Below, in pieces: positions 43,915-51,090 of a DNA stretch of 64,000 nt. The notes under the pieces were generated by a model. That model saw only the letters and a list, made by a program, of their open reading frames with translations, was not told the DNA's origin and made no database searches. This DNA comes from Aestuariivivens sediminis. GTDB taxonomy: Bacteria; Bacteroidota; Bacteroidia; Flavobacteriales; Flavobacteriaceae. The stretch lies in NCBI RefSeq assembly GCF_022662105.1, contig NZ_JAKMCP010000001.1:310001-374000 (forward strand), in the 5' to 3' direction. A program made the translations under genes and the position numbers. Numbering within the stretch: position 1 is the stretch's first letter; every line of letters starts with the position of its first letter.

Positions 43915-44029
43915 GTTGCTAACAATGTATAACCGCAATTTATTCACAACATGTTGATTGTAGCTGAGTTCATCAGTCGCTATGCTGTAGTCGGCGGATT
44001 CGACTACCCTTCGACTACGCTTAGGGCTG
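43915..44029. repeat. Incomplete attC-like start followed by a REP-like palindromic repeat
   Basis: GTTGCTAAC-AATGTATAACCGC (from 43915) repeats the beginning of the other attC-like sites, but no matching right half follows. Instead 43987-44007 forms GTAGTCG...CGACTAC (perfect 7-bp stem), continuing into CCTTCGACTACGCTTAGGG (44008 on). This last sequence resembles dispersed CTTCGAC...CAGGG palindromes common in flavobacterial genomes. The repeat may have broken this end of the array. Confidence 0.45.
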
Positions 44030-44099
44030 TATGAATCGATTCGGAATTCATAAAGCCTGAGAGCAATACTGAGGTGTCATCTAAAAACCACATTATCAA

Positions 44100-44561
44100 A
44101 TGAAAAAAATCATCTACATTGATATGGACAATGTTCTTGTTGATTTTAAAACAGGGATAGATAAACTAGACAACGATACGATTATTGAATATGATGGGAG
44201 ATTGGATGAAGTTCCCAATATATTTTCACTGATGGAACCCTTGCCTGGCGCTATAGAATCAGTTTATAAGCTTTCGCACAAATACGACTTATATATACTT
44301 TCTACGGCTCCATGGTTAAACCCAAGTGCTTGGATACATAAGCTCAAATGGGTGCATAAATACTTTGGTAAGGAGAAAGATAGCTTATTCTATAAAAGAT
44401 TGATAATATCCCATAACAAGAACTTAAACGCTGGAGATTATTTAATTGATGACAGACCAAACAACGGTGCAGAGGATTTCAATGGTAAATGGATTCACTT
44501 TGGAAGTCAGGATTTTCCTGATTGGGATGCAGTGACAGAGTTTTTGTTAATAGAACAATAA
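44100..44561 (+). CDS. 5'(3')-deoxyribonucleotidase-like HAD phosphatase
   Basis: 153 aa. HAD motif I YIDMDNVLVDF with nucleophile Asp8 and Asp10, motif II region LSTAPW (Thr), Lys at about 122 region YKRLIISHNK, and motif III/IV LIDDRPNNGAEDFNGKWIHFG. This matches the NT5C group, which dephosphorylates deoxynucleoside monophosphates. It stands alone after the broken cassette boundary; it may be a fourth cassette-type gene, but I see no complementary boundary pair. Confidence 0.85.
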   Translation: MKKIIYIDMDNVLVDFKTGIDKLDNDTIIEYDGRLDEVPNIFSLMEPLPGAIESVYKLSHKYDLYILSTAPWLNPSAWIHKLKWVHKYFGKEKDSLFYKRLIISHNKNLNAGDYLIDDRPNNGAEDFNGKWIHFGSQDFPDWDAVTEFLLIEQ

Positions 44562-44675
44562 CTTTTTGGCAAATTCAATAACCGCTTCATTAATTGTTTA
44601 TAACAAATATTATCGATGTGTGGGGTCTTAACAAGACTCAAACTCGCTAATAGTTATAATTTAATGTCTCTTCTA

Positions 44676-44867
44676 TTAACCTTGCCTCACCGCAGGTATC
44701 TTAAGTTCACGTTTTAAATAAATTTCCATATATATTTCAACCGCTGCCACCCAGTGAGAGTTTTTCTGCTCTTTTACATTAAACAACAGAATTTTGCTAT
44801 CTGAGGCCTTTTCAATGTTCAGTTCCCTTTTCCCTTCAAGCAACTTAAATAATTGTAAACTTAATTC
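44676..44867 (-). pseudogene. Possible remnant of a protein-coding gene (C-terminal fragment)
   Basis: Within the 500-bp gap between 44562 and 45061 the minus strand keeps a 63-codon stop-free frame ending at TAA (44676-44678) and containing NVKEQKNSHWVAAVEIYMEI, with coding-like composition but no plausible start. Just upstream in another frame are further coding-like residues (FEKEFAPVRIKF), suggesting a frameshifted remnant. The family is not recognised. The rest of the gap holds the repeated motif at 44949 and nothing else I can name. Confidence 0.3.
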
Positions 44868-44948
44868 TTACAGGTGCAAACTCCTTTTCAAATTTTGTTA
44901 AAAACAGTGTTGTAAATGTTAGTACCCTAAAACTCCAGGCCTTTTCTC

Positions 44949-44975
44949 CCTGAACAATATTCTCCCCTATTTTGA
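44949..44975 (+). promoter_or_regulatory. Repeated upstream motif, copy A
   Basis: CCTGAACAATA-TTCTCCCC-TATTTTGA, 87 nt upstream of the ATG at 45062. It shares its core with copies at 45631, 46141 and 46201. A TACATTTA box, close to the -7 consensus, begins 59 nt after the G of TGAAC. Probably the binding site of the regulator that controls this polysaccharide locus. Confidence 0.5.
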
Positions 44976-45061
44976 CATAAAATAAGGTACTGGTTCATAT
45001 AATTGATTTTTACATTTACCATGGAAAAATCATTAAATCGAACTTAAAACAATAAGACATT

Positions 45062-45439
45062 ATGAAAAAAATTTTTGTTATCATTTTTACGCTATTCGCA
45101 TTTCATGTAACTCATGCACAAGATGAAATAACGCAACTGTCAGGACCAACTGAGGTTAAAACTGGAAAAAAAATAACGGTGAACGTATCTTACGTGGCGA
45201 GTGAGGCCAGGGAAATACTTGTTTTTCTTCAATTAAATGAAGATCCCTGGACCAATGTAGGTGCAACCAAAGTGAAGGTTTCTGGTGGAAAAGGCACTGT
45301 TGAAGCTGAATTAACAACAGATAATGCAGCTTCACCGGGTTCTAACTACAAAATATCAAGCGTCCTAGTTCCTAAGGGTAAAGCATGGCCTGAAAGGTTA
45401 GACCAAAAAGTGCAAACCGATGTTACCGTTATAAAATAA
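45062..45439 (+). CDS. Secreted single-module protein related to the C-terminal domain of a nearby esterase
   Basis: 125 aa: signal peptide (KKIFVIIFTLFAFHVTHAQ) plus one beta-sandwich-like module of about 105 residues (LSGPTEVKTGKKITVNVSYVAS... VFLQLNEDPWTNVG... GSNYKISSVLVPKGKAWPERLDQKVQTDVTVI). The same pattern (TAPKAFKAGQEIKVSVSYAVS... VFIQLNKDPWTLV... SDYKISVNILPRGKGWPYRLDERLQNNVTII) forms the last 105 residues of the SGNH protein at 49906. Probably carbohydrate binding, judging by the conserved Trp residues and context; no enzymatic residues. Confidence 0.75.
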   Translation: MKKIFVIIFTLFAFHVTHAQDEITQLSGPTEVKTGKKITVNVSYVASEAREILVFLQLNEDPWTNVGATKVKVSGGKGTVEAELTTDNAASPGSNYKISSVLVPKGKAWPERLDQKVQTDVTVIK

Positions 45440-45630
45440 ACATATAAAAAAGAACTCTCGCTATAGTTTATTTTAAAAATTTACACTTTGTATAAACCTG
45501 CCAAATTGAAAATATTAGCGGGCCAATAGCCTATTTAATGATTAATCGGTTACAATTGGGTTTAATTAAATGAGGTATGCCTATTGTTCTTTTTTTAAAT
45601 GAACATCTATCAAACGTTTTTAAGGGTATA

Positions 45631-45657
45631 GTTGAACAATATCTTCCCGTATTTTGA
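45631..45657 (+). promoter_or_regulatory. Repeated upstream motif, copy B
   Basis: GTTGAACAATA-TCTTCCCG-TATTTTGA, 75 nt upstream of the decayed gene's start. TACGCTTA begins 59 nt after the G of TGAAC, the same spacing as in copies A and D; a perfect TAnnTTTG (TATTTTTG, 45675-45682) lies closer. Confidence 0.45.
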
Positions 45658-45732
45658 TATAAAAATAGACGGTGTATTTTTGATTCAAAATGTACGCTTA
45701 GTCCTATAAAACCTAATATAAAAAAAGACTTT

Positions 45733-46077
45733 ATGAAAAAATCTCTTTGGTAATTACGGTTTTATTCGGATCGCTAGTAATGGCCCAGGAACTCACACAT
45801 GTGCCTTTCATGTCCAAGCATTAGAACATCCTCCATAAGACCCTTTTGATTTGTTGTTACCTCATTAATTGACAGCAAAAATATGGCTAACAACATTCTC
45901 AATACCGCAGACAATGGAGGAACAGTTTCCTGGAATACATTGGTTTAAGGGTAGACGCCACAATCCATTATTGCGACAATTCCTCACAACGAAGCAGGTA
46001 AACTGGTTAAGTATTTAGGTTTACAAATTCAACATGACGTTTTTACCAAAATCTATTGGTTTAACGATTTTAACTAA
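45733..46077 (+). pseudogene. Decayed secreted protein gene related to the one at 46315
   Basis: The ATG at 45733 reads only MKKSLW, but dropping the frame by one base in the A-run gives a clear signal peptide (ISLVITVLFGSLVMAQ), soon ended by stops. A later stretch (45870-46077) still shows MANNILNTADNGGTVSWNT, a stop, then in another frame ATIPHNEAGKLVKYLGLQ and IYWFNDFN. This tracks SYQTAWNSFTIVPHSGGGKNAKFVDLRTQ...YYIDELSL of the intact neighbour. At least two frameshifts or stops are present. The wider 875-bp region 45440-46314 otherwise contains only the repeated upstream motifs and an inverted repeat. Confidence 0.6.
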
Positions 46078-46097
46078 TTAAAGAATAGTGTAACAAT

Positions 46098-46150
46098 ATT
46101 GTTCAGGATATTTTAAAATTCAGTTCAATAATTTCTCTATCCTGAACAAT
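46098..46150. repeat. 13-bp perfect inverted repeat
   Basis: ATTGTTCAGGATA (46098-46110) and TATCCTGAACAAT (46138-46150) are exact reverse complements separated by 27 nt. The right arm includes the first ten bases of motif copy C, so the left arm is a partial motif in the opposite orientation. Confidence 0.6.
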
Positions 46151-46166
46151 AATCTCCCTTTTTGAA
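46141..46166 (+). promoter_or_regulatory. Repeated upstream motif, copy C
   Basis: CCTGAACAATAATCTCCC-TTTTTGA, two bases shorter than copy D, which follows 60 bp later; both continue with ACTAAATAGAACCAA, so C and D are a tandem duplication. No -7-like box is found at the 59-nt spacing. Confidence 0.45.
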
Positions 46167-46200
46167 CTAAATAGAACCAACGTTTATTACCAATAATTAA

Positions 46201-46227
46201 CCTGAACAATAATCTCCCCTATTTTGA
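46201..46227 (+). promoter_or_regulatory. Repeated upstream motif, copy D
   Basis: CCTGAACAATAA-TCTCCCC-TATTTTGA, 88 nt upstream of the ATG at 46315. TAGCTTTA begins 59 nt after the G of TGAAC, matching copies A and B. Confidence 0.5.
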
Positions 46228-46314
46228 ACTAAATAGAACCAATTTTAATTAGCTCTTATTAATAGCTTTATAGTGCAATTAAAAATTCATTAATCCAATT
46301 AAACTAAAACCATT

Positions 46315-47226
46315 ATGAAAAACATTTTTACTCTAATCATGGCCATCATGGCTTTTTCTTTCTCACACGGACAATATAACGTTCCCTTAACGAATGCTGA
46401 TGTTGAATCCAATACTCCTATGACAACGACAAACAACGTGCAATATACAATTGACGGTATGTATGTTAATGAAGCGGTAGACGGGGCTTTTGATGAGACC
46501 TCCAGCGGCCTGGCTCCAGGTGAAGGTGTTGGAAGCTCCCAAGCACTTAAAATTGTGACTCAAAATAGTGGTTCTACTCAAAGCTGGCACACCCAATTTG
46601 TTGTGAACCAAACCGATATCAGCGGTTATGGTAATGCGGATTTTATATTTTCATTTCAAATAAAATCGGCCACGGTTCCAGAATCTTACCCCATTTGGAT
46701 GACACTCAGGACTTTTGATGAAGACGGCACTGAAGTTACCGCCAATACTGTGACTAATTATGCCGCTGGGGGCAAGATATCTTCAGAGGCTGGAGTCGAT
46801 GGATATACTGTTGGTGATATGTCCACATCATATCAAACAGCCTGGAATAGTTTTACAATAGTACCCCATTCTGGTGGAGGCAAAAATGCAAAGTTTGTGG
46901 ATTTAAGGACTCAAATGTCCAAATTAGTAAACACCTATTACATAGATGAATTATCATTAGTATCATCTGCCCAATTATCTACAAAATCATTTGAAAAAAT
47001 AGGTGTTATTATGTATCCAAACCCAGTAAGTACAATCTCCTATATTAAGAGCAATACGCCAATAGAAAACGTCTCCTTATATTCAGTTACAGGAAAATTG
47101 TTATTGAATAAAAAAGTTGGGGCTACTTCATACAATCTTGACGTATCATCCTATTCTAAAGGAATGTATTTATTAAGCGTTACCAATACAAAAGGTACCT
47201 CAACCAGCAAATTGATAGTAGATTAA
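46315..47226 (+). CDS. Secreted protein with CBM-like domain and type IX secretion tail
   Basis: 303 aa. Signal peptide (KNIFTLIMAIMAFSFSHGQ), a jelly-roll-like domain at about 22-218 (LAPGEGVGSSQALKIVTQ, TQFVVNQTDISGYGNADFIFSFQIKS, TYYIDELSLVS) and a C-terminal Por-type sorting domain at about 232-303 (MYPNPVSTISYIKSNTPIENVSLYSVTGK... YSKGMYLLSVTNTKGTSTSKLIVD). The T9SS tail means export to or beyond the cell surface. No catalytic residues recognised; likely sugar binding. A degenerate relative lies directly upstream, and motif copies C and D precede the gene. Confidence 0.8.
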   Translation: MKNIFTLIMAIMAFSFSHGQYNVPLTNADVESNTPMTTTNNVQYTIDGMYVNEAVDGAFDETSSGLAPGEGVGSSQALKIVTQNSGSTQSWHTQFVVNQTDISGYGNADFIFSFQIKSATVPESYPIWMTLRTFDEDGTEVTANTVTNYAAGGKISSEAGVDGYTVGDMSTSYQTAWNSFTIVPHSGGGKNAKFVDLRTQMSKLVNTYYIDELSLVSSAQLSTKSFEKIGVIMYPNPVSTISYIKSNTPIENVSLYSVTGKLLLNKKVGATSYNLDVSSYSKGMYLLSVTNTKGTSTSKLIVD

Positions 47227-47264
47227 TAATTCTTCTTCCACGAAAGGTCAATAAAAAAATAATT

Positions 47265-47296
47265 AAGGGAGTATTATTTATAACACTCCCTTTTTC
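47265..47296 (+). terminator. Terminator after the T9SS-tail protein gene
   Basis: AAGGGAGT (47265-47272) pairs with ACTCCCTT (47285-47292), loop of 12 nt, followed by TTTCTT. It lies 39 nt after the stop, between the T9SS gene and the putative glycosidase, so the latter starts a separate transcript or depends on read-through. Confidence 0.75.
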
Positions 47297-47318
47297 TTAA
47301 ATATAAAATAGACGAATA

Positions 47319-48977
47319 ATGAATAGATGCCGGCCCCGAACGTTAAAAGCTACTTGCGTAATTGCTTTAATGGCTTTTATCATAATTGGTTATGCTCAGG
47401 AAAAGCATTTTAATACCATAGAATATAATTATCCCTATTGGCCGGAGTATAAAAAAACAGCCGTTTCAGAAATTTATAACCCAAAATGGATTGCTAAAGA
47501 CCATACGGTTGAAGGTTGGGACTGGACCTTGCCAAAATCGGTAAACCCTTCAGAAAAATCAAAACTTTGTATCGCAAGAAATTTTGGCTTAAGCAAAAAC
47601 AAAATTGAGGAGTTGCAAGAAATTCATTTTTCCTGTAATCCTGTTATTTCTCATTGGGTAAAATGGCGAGAATTAGAGCCTGAGGAAGGGGAAATAAATT
47701 TTAAGCCTCTTATCGATAACATAAAAAACGCTTACCAAAAGGGTTATGAATCAATCGTCCGAATCCATTTTTCGGCAATAGACTTTGCTCCCGATTGGAT
47801 TAAAAAATACAATATTCCCATTCGAAAAGAAGAAAAAGAAAACCCTGTCAAAAGAAATTATGAAGTCAGTCATCCAGAATTTCACAAACGCTACTTGAAT
47901 TTTGTAAAAGCTTTGGGTGAAAGTGGCCTTTCAAAAATGGAAGAAGTAAAAGGCCTTTTCTTAGGTTATGCCTCTCCTTCTAATGGCGATGAAGGTATTG
48001 GCCCCTATCCTGAAAAATATGCTAATGCCAATGATACCATCCCGCATGTAAGAGAGCGTATAGATGCATGGGCGAATGCCTGCTCTGGTGTAGAACACAA
48101 AGTATTTATGGGTGGCCTATCCAATTATGGACTGAGCAAAGGCTTTGGAATACGGCGCGGATTTGTAGAAATGTATCTCTACCATATCCCAGATGAACAT
48201 TTTGGTCAAGAACTGGATGCCAATGGTTACTTAATCGTAGATGAGGCCAATGAAATTATAAAGAAAAATTTATTTCATGGAGAAGAAAATGAAGAGTATG
48301 AAGAAAAATGGGCAACAGCGGAAAGGGACTTCCGTTTCGGAATAAATACAGAGCCTTACCCCTACCGCTACTTTACCGCCAACTTAAGGCTTCTTCAAAT
48401 GCGTTGCAACTATTTGTTAAATAATGAATTCTCCATACTACCTGATATGTTCACTTGGGTAAGTTTGAGTCTCGGAAAAACGGTCGAAGATACTCCAGAT
48501 GCCTGGTGCTTTTTGCGAGAAAGTTATTTAAAAGGCAATGAGCCACGTCCAGTCAAAAATTTTGAGCGTTGGGTCTATCAACGGGATTCCCCAGGTTATG
48601 CAACCAAACCCGTTGCAAAAATACATCACCCCATTAAAATGTGGATGGTTCAACCCGATAGGTACTATGATTATGTTGCCAGGAAAGGTAATAAAATTGG
48701 TTTTGATATTGATGACGACTTCCTTTCAACGAACATTAAGTTTGCTGTAAAAATATCCTATTTAGATGTAGACAATGGGAATTGGTCTTTGGTATTCCAA
48801 GGTGAAAAAGGACCGGAGAAAAAAACGATAAAGAATAAGAACACCGGTAACATAAAAACGGTTACTTTTTTCATTACTGCAAATTTTGAAAATAAAACAC
48901 GTCCTTTTGATCTCGAAATTCTTGGAGAAGGTGATTTCGAACCCACCATTAGCTTTCTAAGGATTATAAAATTATAA
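47319..48977 (+). CDS. Putative secreted glycoside hydrolase with TIM-barrel-like domain
   Basis: 552 aa. Signal peptide (about 1-26, ending IIIGYAQ). The central part reads like a clan GH-A barrel: HWVKWRELEPEEGEINFKPL resembles the W-x-x-x-EP-x-x-G start of GH42/GH5-type enzymes, followed by VRIHFSAIDFAPDWI, GLFLGYASPSNGDEG (possible acid/base region) and GINTEPYPYRYFTANLR. The last ~100 residues (NIKFAVKISYLDVDNGNWSLVFQ...) look like a beta-sandwich. The GH family is not recognised. It begins the plus-strand operon and ends 4 nt before the next gene. Confidence 0.6.
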   Translation: MNRCRPRTLKATCVIALMAFIIIGYAQEKHFNTIEYNYPYWPEYKKTAVSEIYNPKWIAKDHTVEGWDWTLPKSVNPSEKSKLCIARNFGLSKNKIEELQEIHFSCNPVISHWVKWRELEPEEGEINFKPLIDNIKNAYQKGYESIVRIHFSAIDFAPDWIKKYNIPIRKEEKENPVKRNYEVSHPEFHKRYLNFVKALGESGLSKMEEVKGLFLGYASPSNGDEGIGPYPEKYANANDTIPHVRERIDAWANACSGVEHKVFMGGLSNYGLSKGFGIRRGFVEMYLYHIPDEHFGQELDANGYLIVDEANEIIKKNLFHGEENEEYEEKWATAERDFRFGINTEPYPYRYFTANLRLLQMRCNYLLNNEFSILPDMFTWVSLSLGKTVEDTPDAWCFLRESYLKGNEPRPVKNFERWVYQRDSPGYATKPVAKIHHPIKMWMVQPDRYYDYVARKGNKIGFDIDDDFLSTNIKFAVKISYLDVDNGNWSLVFQGEKGPEKKTIKNKNTGNIKTVTFFITANFENKTRPFDLEILGEGDFEPTISFLRIIKL

Positions 48978-48981
48978 ACGA

Positions 48982-49854
48982 ATGAAAAATTTCATATTAA
49001 CAGTATTTCTTTTTTCAATAATGGTTGCATGCAGTGCAGCCCAAAATCCTGAAGATTCCAAACACACGAAAAAGGTATTTCTTTTTGCCGGGCAGTCCAA
49101 TATGGACGGAAGAGCAAGTGGTGATGTTTTAAGCGAAAATGATTTAGCCCGATTGGAAAAAGTGGCAAATAGAATTGATTTTTATTATAATCACAAACCC
49201 GTCTCCCCTCTTCAATTAAGCTCAGCTAGTAAATTCATCGAAAATAAATTTGGTTTCACACAAATATTTGGTCCCGAACTGTTTTTTGGAATTGAAATGG
49301 CCGAGAAATATCCTGATGATGAATTCATTTTCATTAAAAGATCTATTGGAGGTACGTCCTTATATGGTTGCTGGAATCCTGATTGGACTTTAGGAAAAGC
49401 CAACCAAATGGATGAAGCTGACAAACCAAAACTCTATTCAGGTTTTATTGAATACACTCAAAGTATCCTTAATTCTTTCGATGAAAATGATTATGAAATA
49501 AAAGGCATGCTTTGGGTTCAAGGAGAAGCTGATAGTAATATTAATAATTATGGAGAAGAACCCTCAATCACCTATGGTCAAAATCTAAAAAATCTTATAA
49601 ATTCAGTAAGAGAAGATCTGGAAGTGCCCAATATGCCATTTGCCCTGTTTCAAGTTGGGCAAGGGAAAGTTGTCGAGGGCATGATTGATACAGCGAATAA
49701 TGACGACGAGGTGTTTTTAATTCCTCAATCCGAGGATGAAAATTCAGAGTATTACTATGAACAGTACCCACCTCCAAAGTGGCACTATACAACCGAAAGT
49801 ATGAAAAGGATTGGAATAGAGTTTTTTAAAATTTACGATAAAATTTATAAATAA
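48982..49854 (+). CDS. SASA/DUF303-type carbohydrate esterase lipoprotein
   Basis: 290 aa. Lipoprotein-like N-terminus (VFLFSIMVACSAA, Cys17) followed by an SGNH/SASA domain: nucleophile Ser39 in LFAGQSNMDGRASG, the oxyanion region SIGGTSLYGCWN, GMLWVQGEADSNIN and a C-terminal His in KWHYTTESMKRIG. Members remove acetyl groups from plant or algal polysaccharides and sialic acids. It lies between the putative glycosidase and a second SGNH enzyme, suggesting an acetylated substrate. Confidence 0.85.
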   Translation: MKNFILTVFLFSIMVACSAAQNPEDSKHTKKVFLFAGQSNMDGRASGDVLSENDLARLEKVANRIDFYYNHKPVSPLQLSSASKFIENKFGFTQIFGPELFFGIEMAEKYPDDEFIFIKRSIGGTSLYGCWNPDWTLGKANQMDEADKPKLYSGFIEYTQSILNSFDENDYEIKGMLWVQGEADSNINNYGEEPSITYGQNLKNLINSVREDLEVPNMPFALFQVGQGKVVEGMIDTANNDDEVFLIPQSEDENSEYYYEQYPPPKWHYTTESMKRIGIEFFKIYDKIYK

Positions 49855-49905
49855 AAATAAGAACAGAACTTTTAATACGCACATGAACACAAAACAACTA
49901 CAACA

Positions 49906-51069
49906 ATGAAATTATTAAAAATTTTAAGTTTAAGCCTATTATTTCTTTCTTCAACTTCATTGATTTATCATTTTGAAACAAATGAAAACGTGAGAATACT
50001 TTTAATTGGTGACAGTACAACTATTGGAGGCAAGGGTATTTTTGAAACTACTATTGAAGATATTATTAATAAAAACACGGAAACGCCTTCAGTTAAAGTA
50101 ATTAATTCTGCAAGAGGAGGAGAAACAGCCTTTTCGGTTGTTGAAAGTGGTCGATACGATAATGATATCAAACCATTAGGTGAGATGGACTATATTTTTG
50201 TGAGATATGGCATTAATGATTCTTTTAAAAGAAAACCTGTTGAAGAAAATTTCCCTAAAGACTATAAAAATCTAATTGCTAAATTAAGGTCTGATTTCCC
50301 TTCTGCAAAAATTATTCTAACTACCATTATTCCTTTCTTTAAAAATGAAGACGACTCAATAATCATAAATAACATGGTTAAACAATTAGCTGAAGAAGAA
50401 AAATTAGAATTATTCGATGTTTATCCCGCATACAAGAAAGCATTAGAAACACACGGTGAAAATTCTATGAATGTTAGGTTTTATCCTCTTTCCGATATTC
50501 CAGAGGATTATAAAGAAGTGGCCTTGCCCTATTCTTCATATGTTAATTGGAAAGAAACGGATATGGTACGAATTCTAACAACTGAGTTAGATCCTGTTTT
50601 CGGCAATTTAGAAGGTTGGTACGACGATCGTCATCCCAACCCAATGGGTTACAGATTACTAGCCATGGAAACTGTAAACTACATACTTCCAAGATTAAAG
50701 AAGAATCTCAAATCCTTGCCTTTGTCCAAAAAAGAAGTAGAAAATAATACAGATAAAATTTATAAACTTACAGCACCAAAAGCGTTTAAAGCTGGTCAAG
50801 AAATCAAGGTAAGTGTTTCATATGCGGTGAGCCAAAAAAGGGATTTAAGGGTTTTTATTCAATTAAACAAAGATCCATGGACTCTTGTATCTACAACTTC
50901 AAAAGGAGTTGATATGGGTTCTGGAACCGAAGAATTTAGTATGACAATTCCGAAAGACACAAAAACAGGATCCGACTACAAAATTTCGGTTAATATATTA
51001 CCTAGAGGAAAAGGTTGGCCGTACAGATTGGATGAGCGTTTACAAAATAATGTGACTATCATTAATTAA
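49906..51069 (+). CDS. SGNH/GDSL hydrolase with C-terminal beta-sandwich module
   Basis: 387 aa. Signal sequence (LLKILSLSLLFLSSTSLIYHF) then an SGNH domain at about 28-240: block I ILLIGDSTTIGG (Ser37), block III VRYGINDSFKRKP (Gly/Asn) and block V DDRHPNPMGYRLLA (Asp, His), as in rhamnogalacturonan acetylesterase-like proteins. Residues about 283-387 are a separate module nearly co-linear with the standalone secreted protein at 45062. Likely a polysaccharide deacetylase with a binding domain. Confidence 0.85.
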   Translation: MKLLKILSLSLLFLSSTSLIYHFETNENVRILLIGDSTTIGGKGIFETTIEDIINKNTETPSVKVINSARGGETAFSVVESGRYDNDIKPLGEMDYIFVRYGINDSFKRKPVEENFPKDYKNLIAKLRSDFPSAKIILTTIIPFFKNEDDSIIINNMVKQLAEEEKLELFDVYPAYKKALETHGENSMNVRFYPLSDIPEDYKEVALPYSSYVNWKETDMVRILTTELDPVFGNLEGWYDDRHPNPMGYRLLAMETVNYILPRLKKNLKSLPLSKKEVENNTDKIYKLTAPKAFKAGQEIKVSVSYAVSQKRDLRVFIQLNKDPWTLVSTTSKGVDMGSGTEEFSMTIPKDTKTGSDYKISVNILPRGKGWPYRLDERLQNNVTIIN

Positions 51070-51090
51070 ATTCAATAAATAAATGACAAA

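Noticed and set aside
41023-44600. Classical genomic island with direct repeats of the tRNA 3' end
   Set aside because: I found no second copy of the tRNA-Phe 3' end in the window and no integrase gene.
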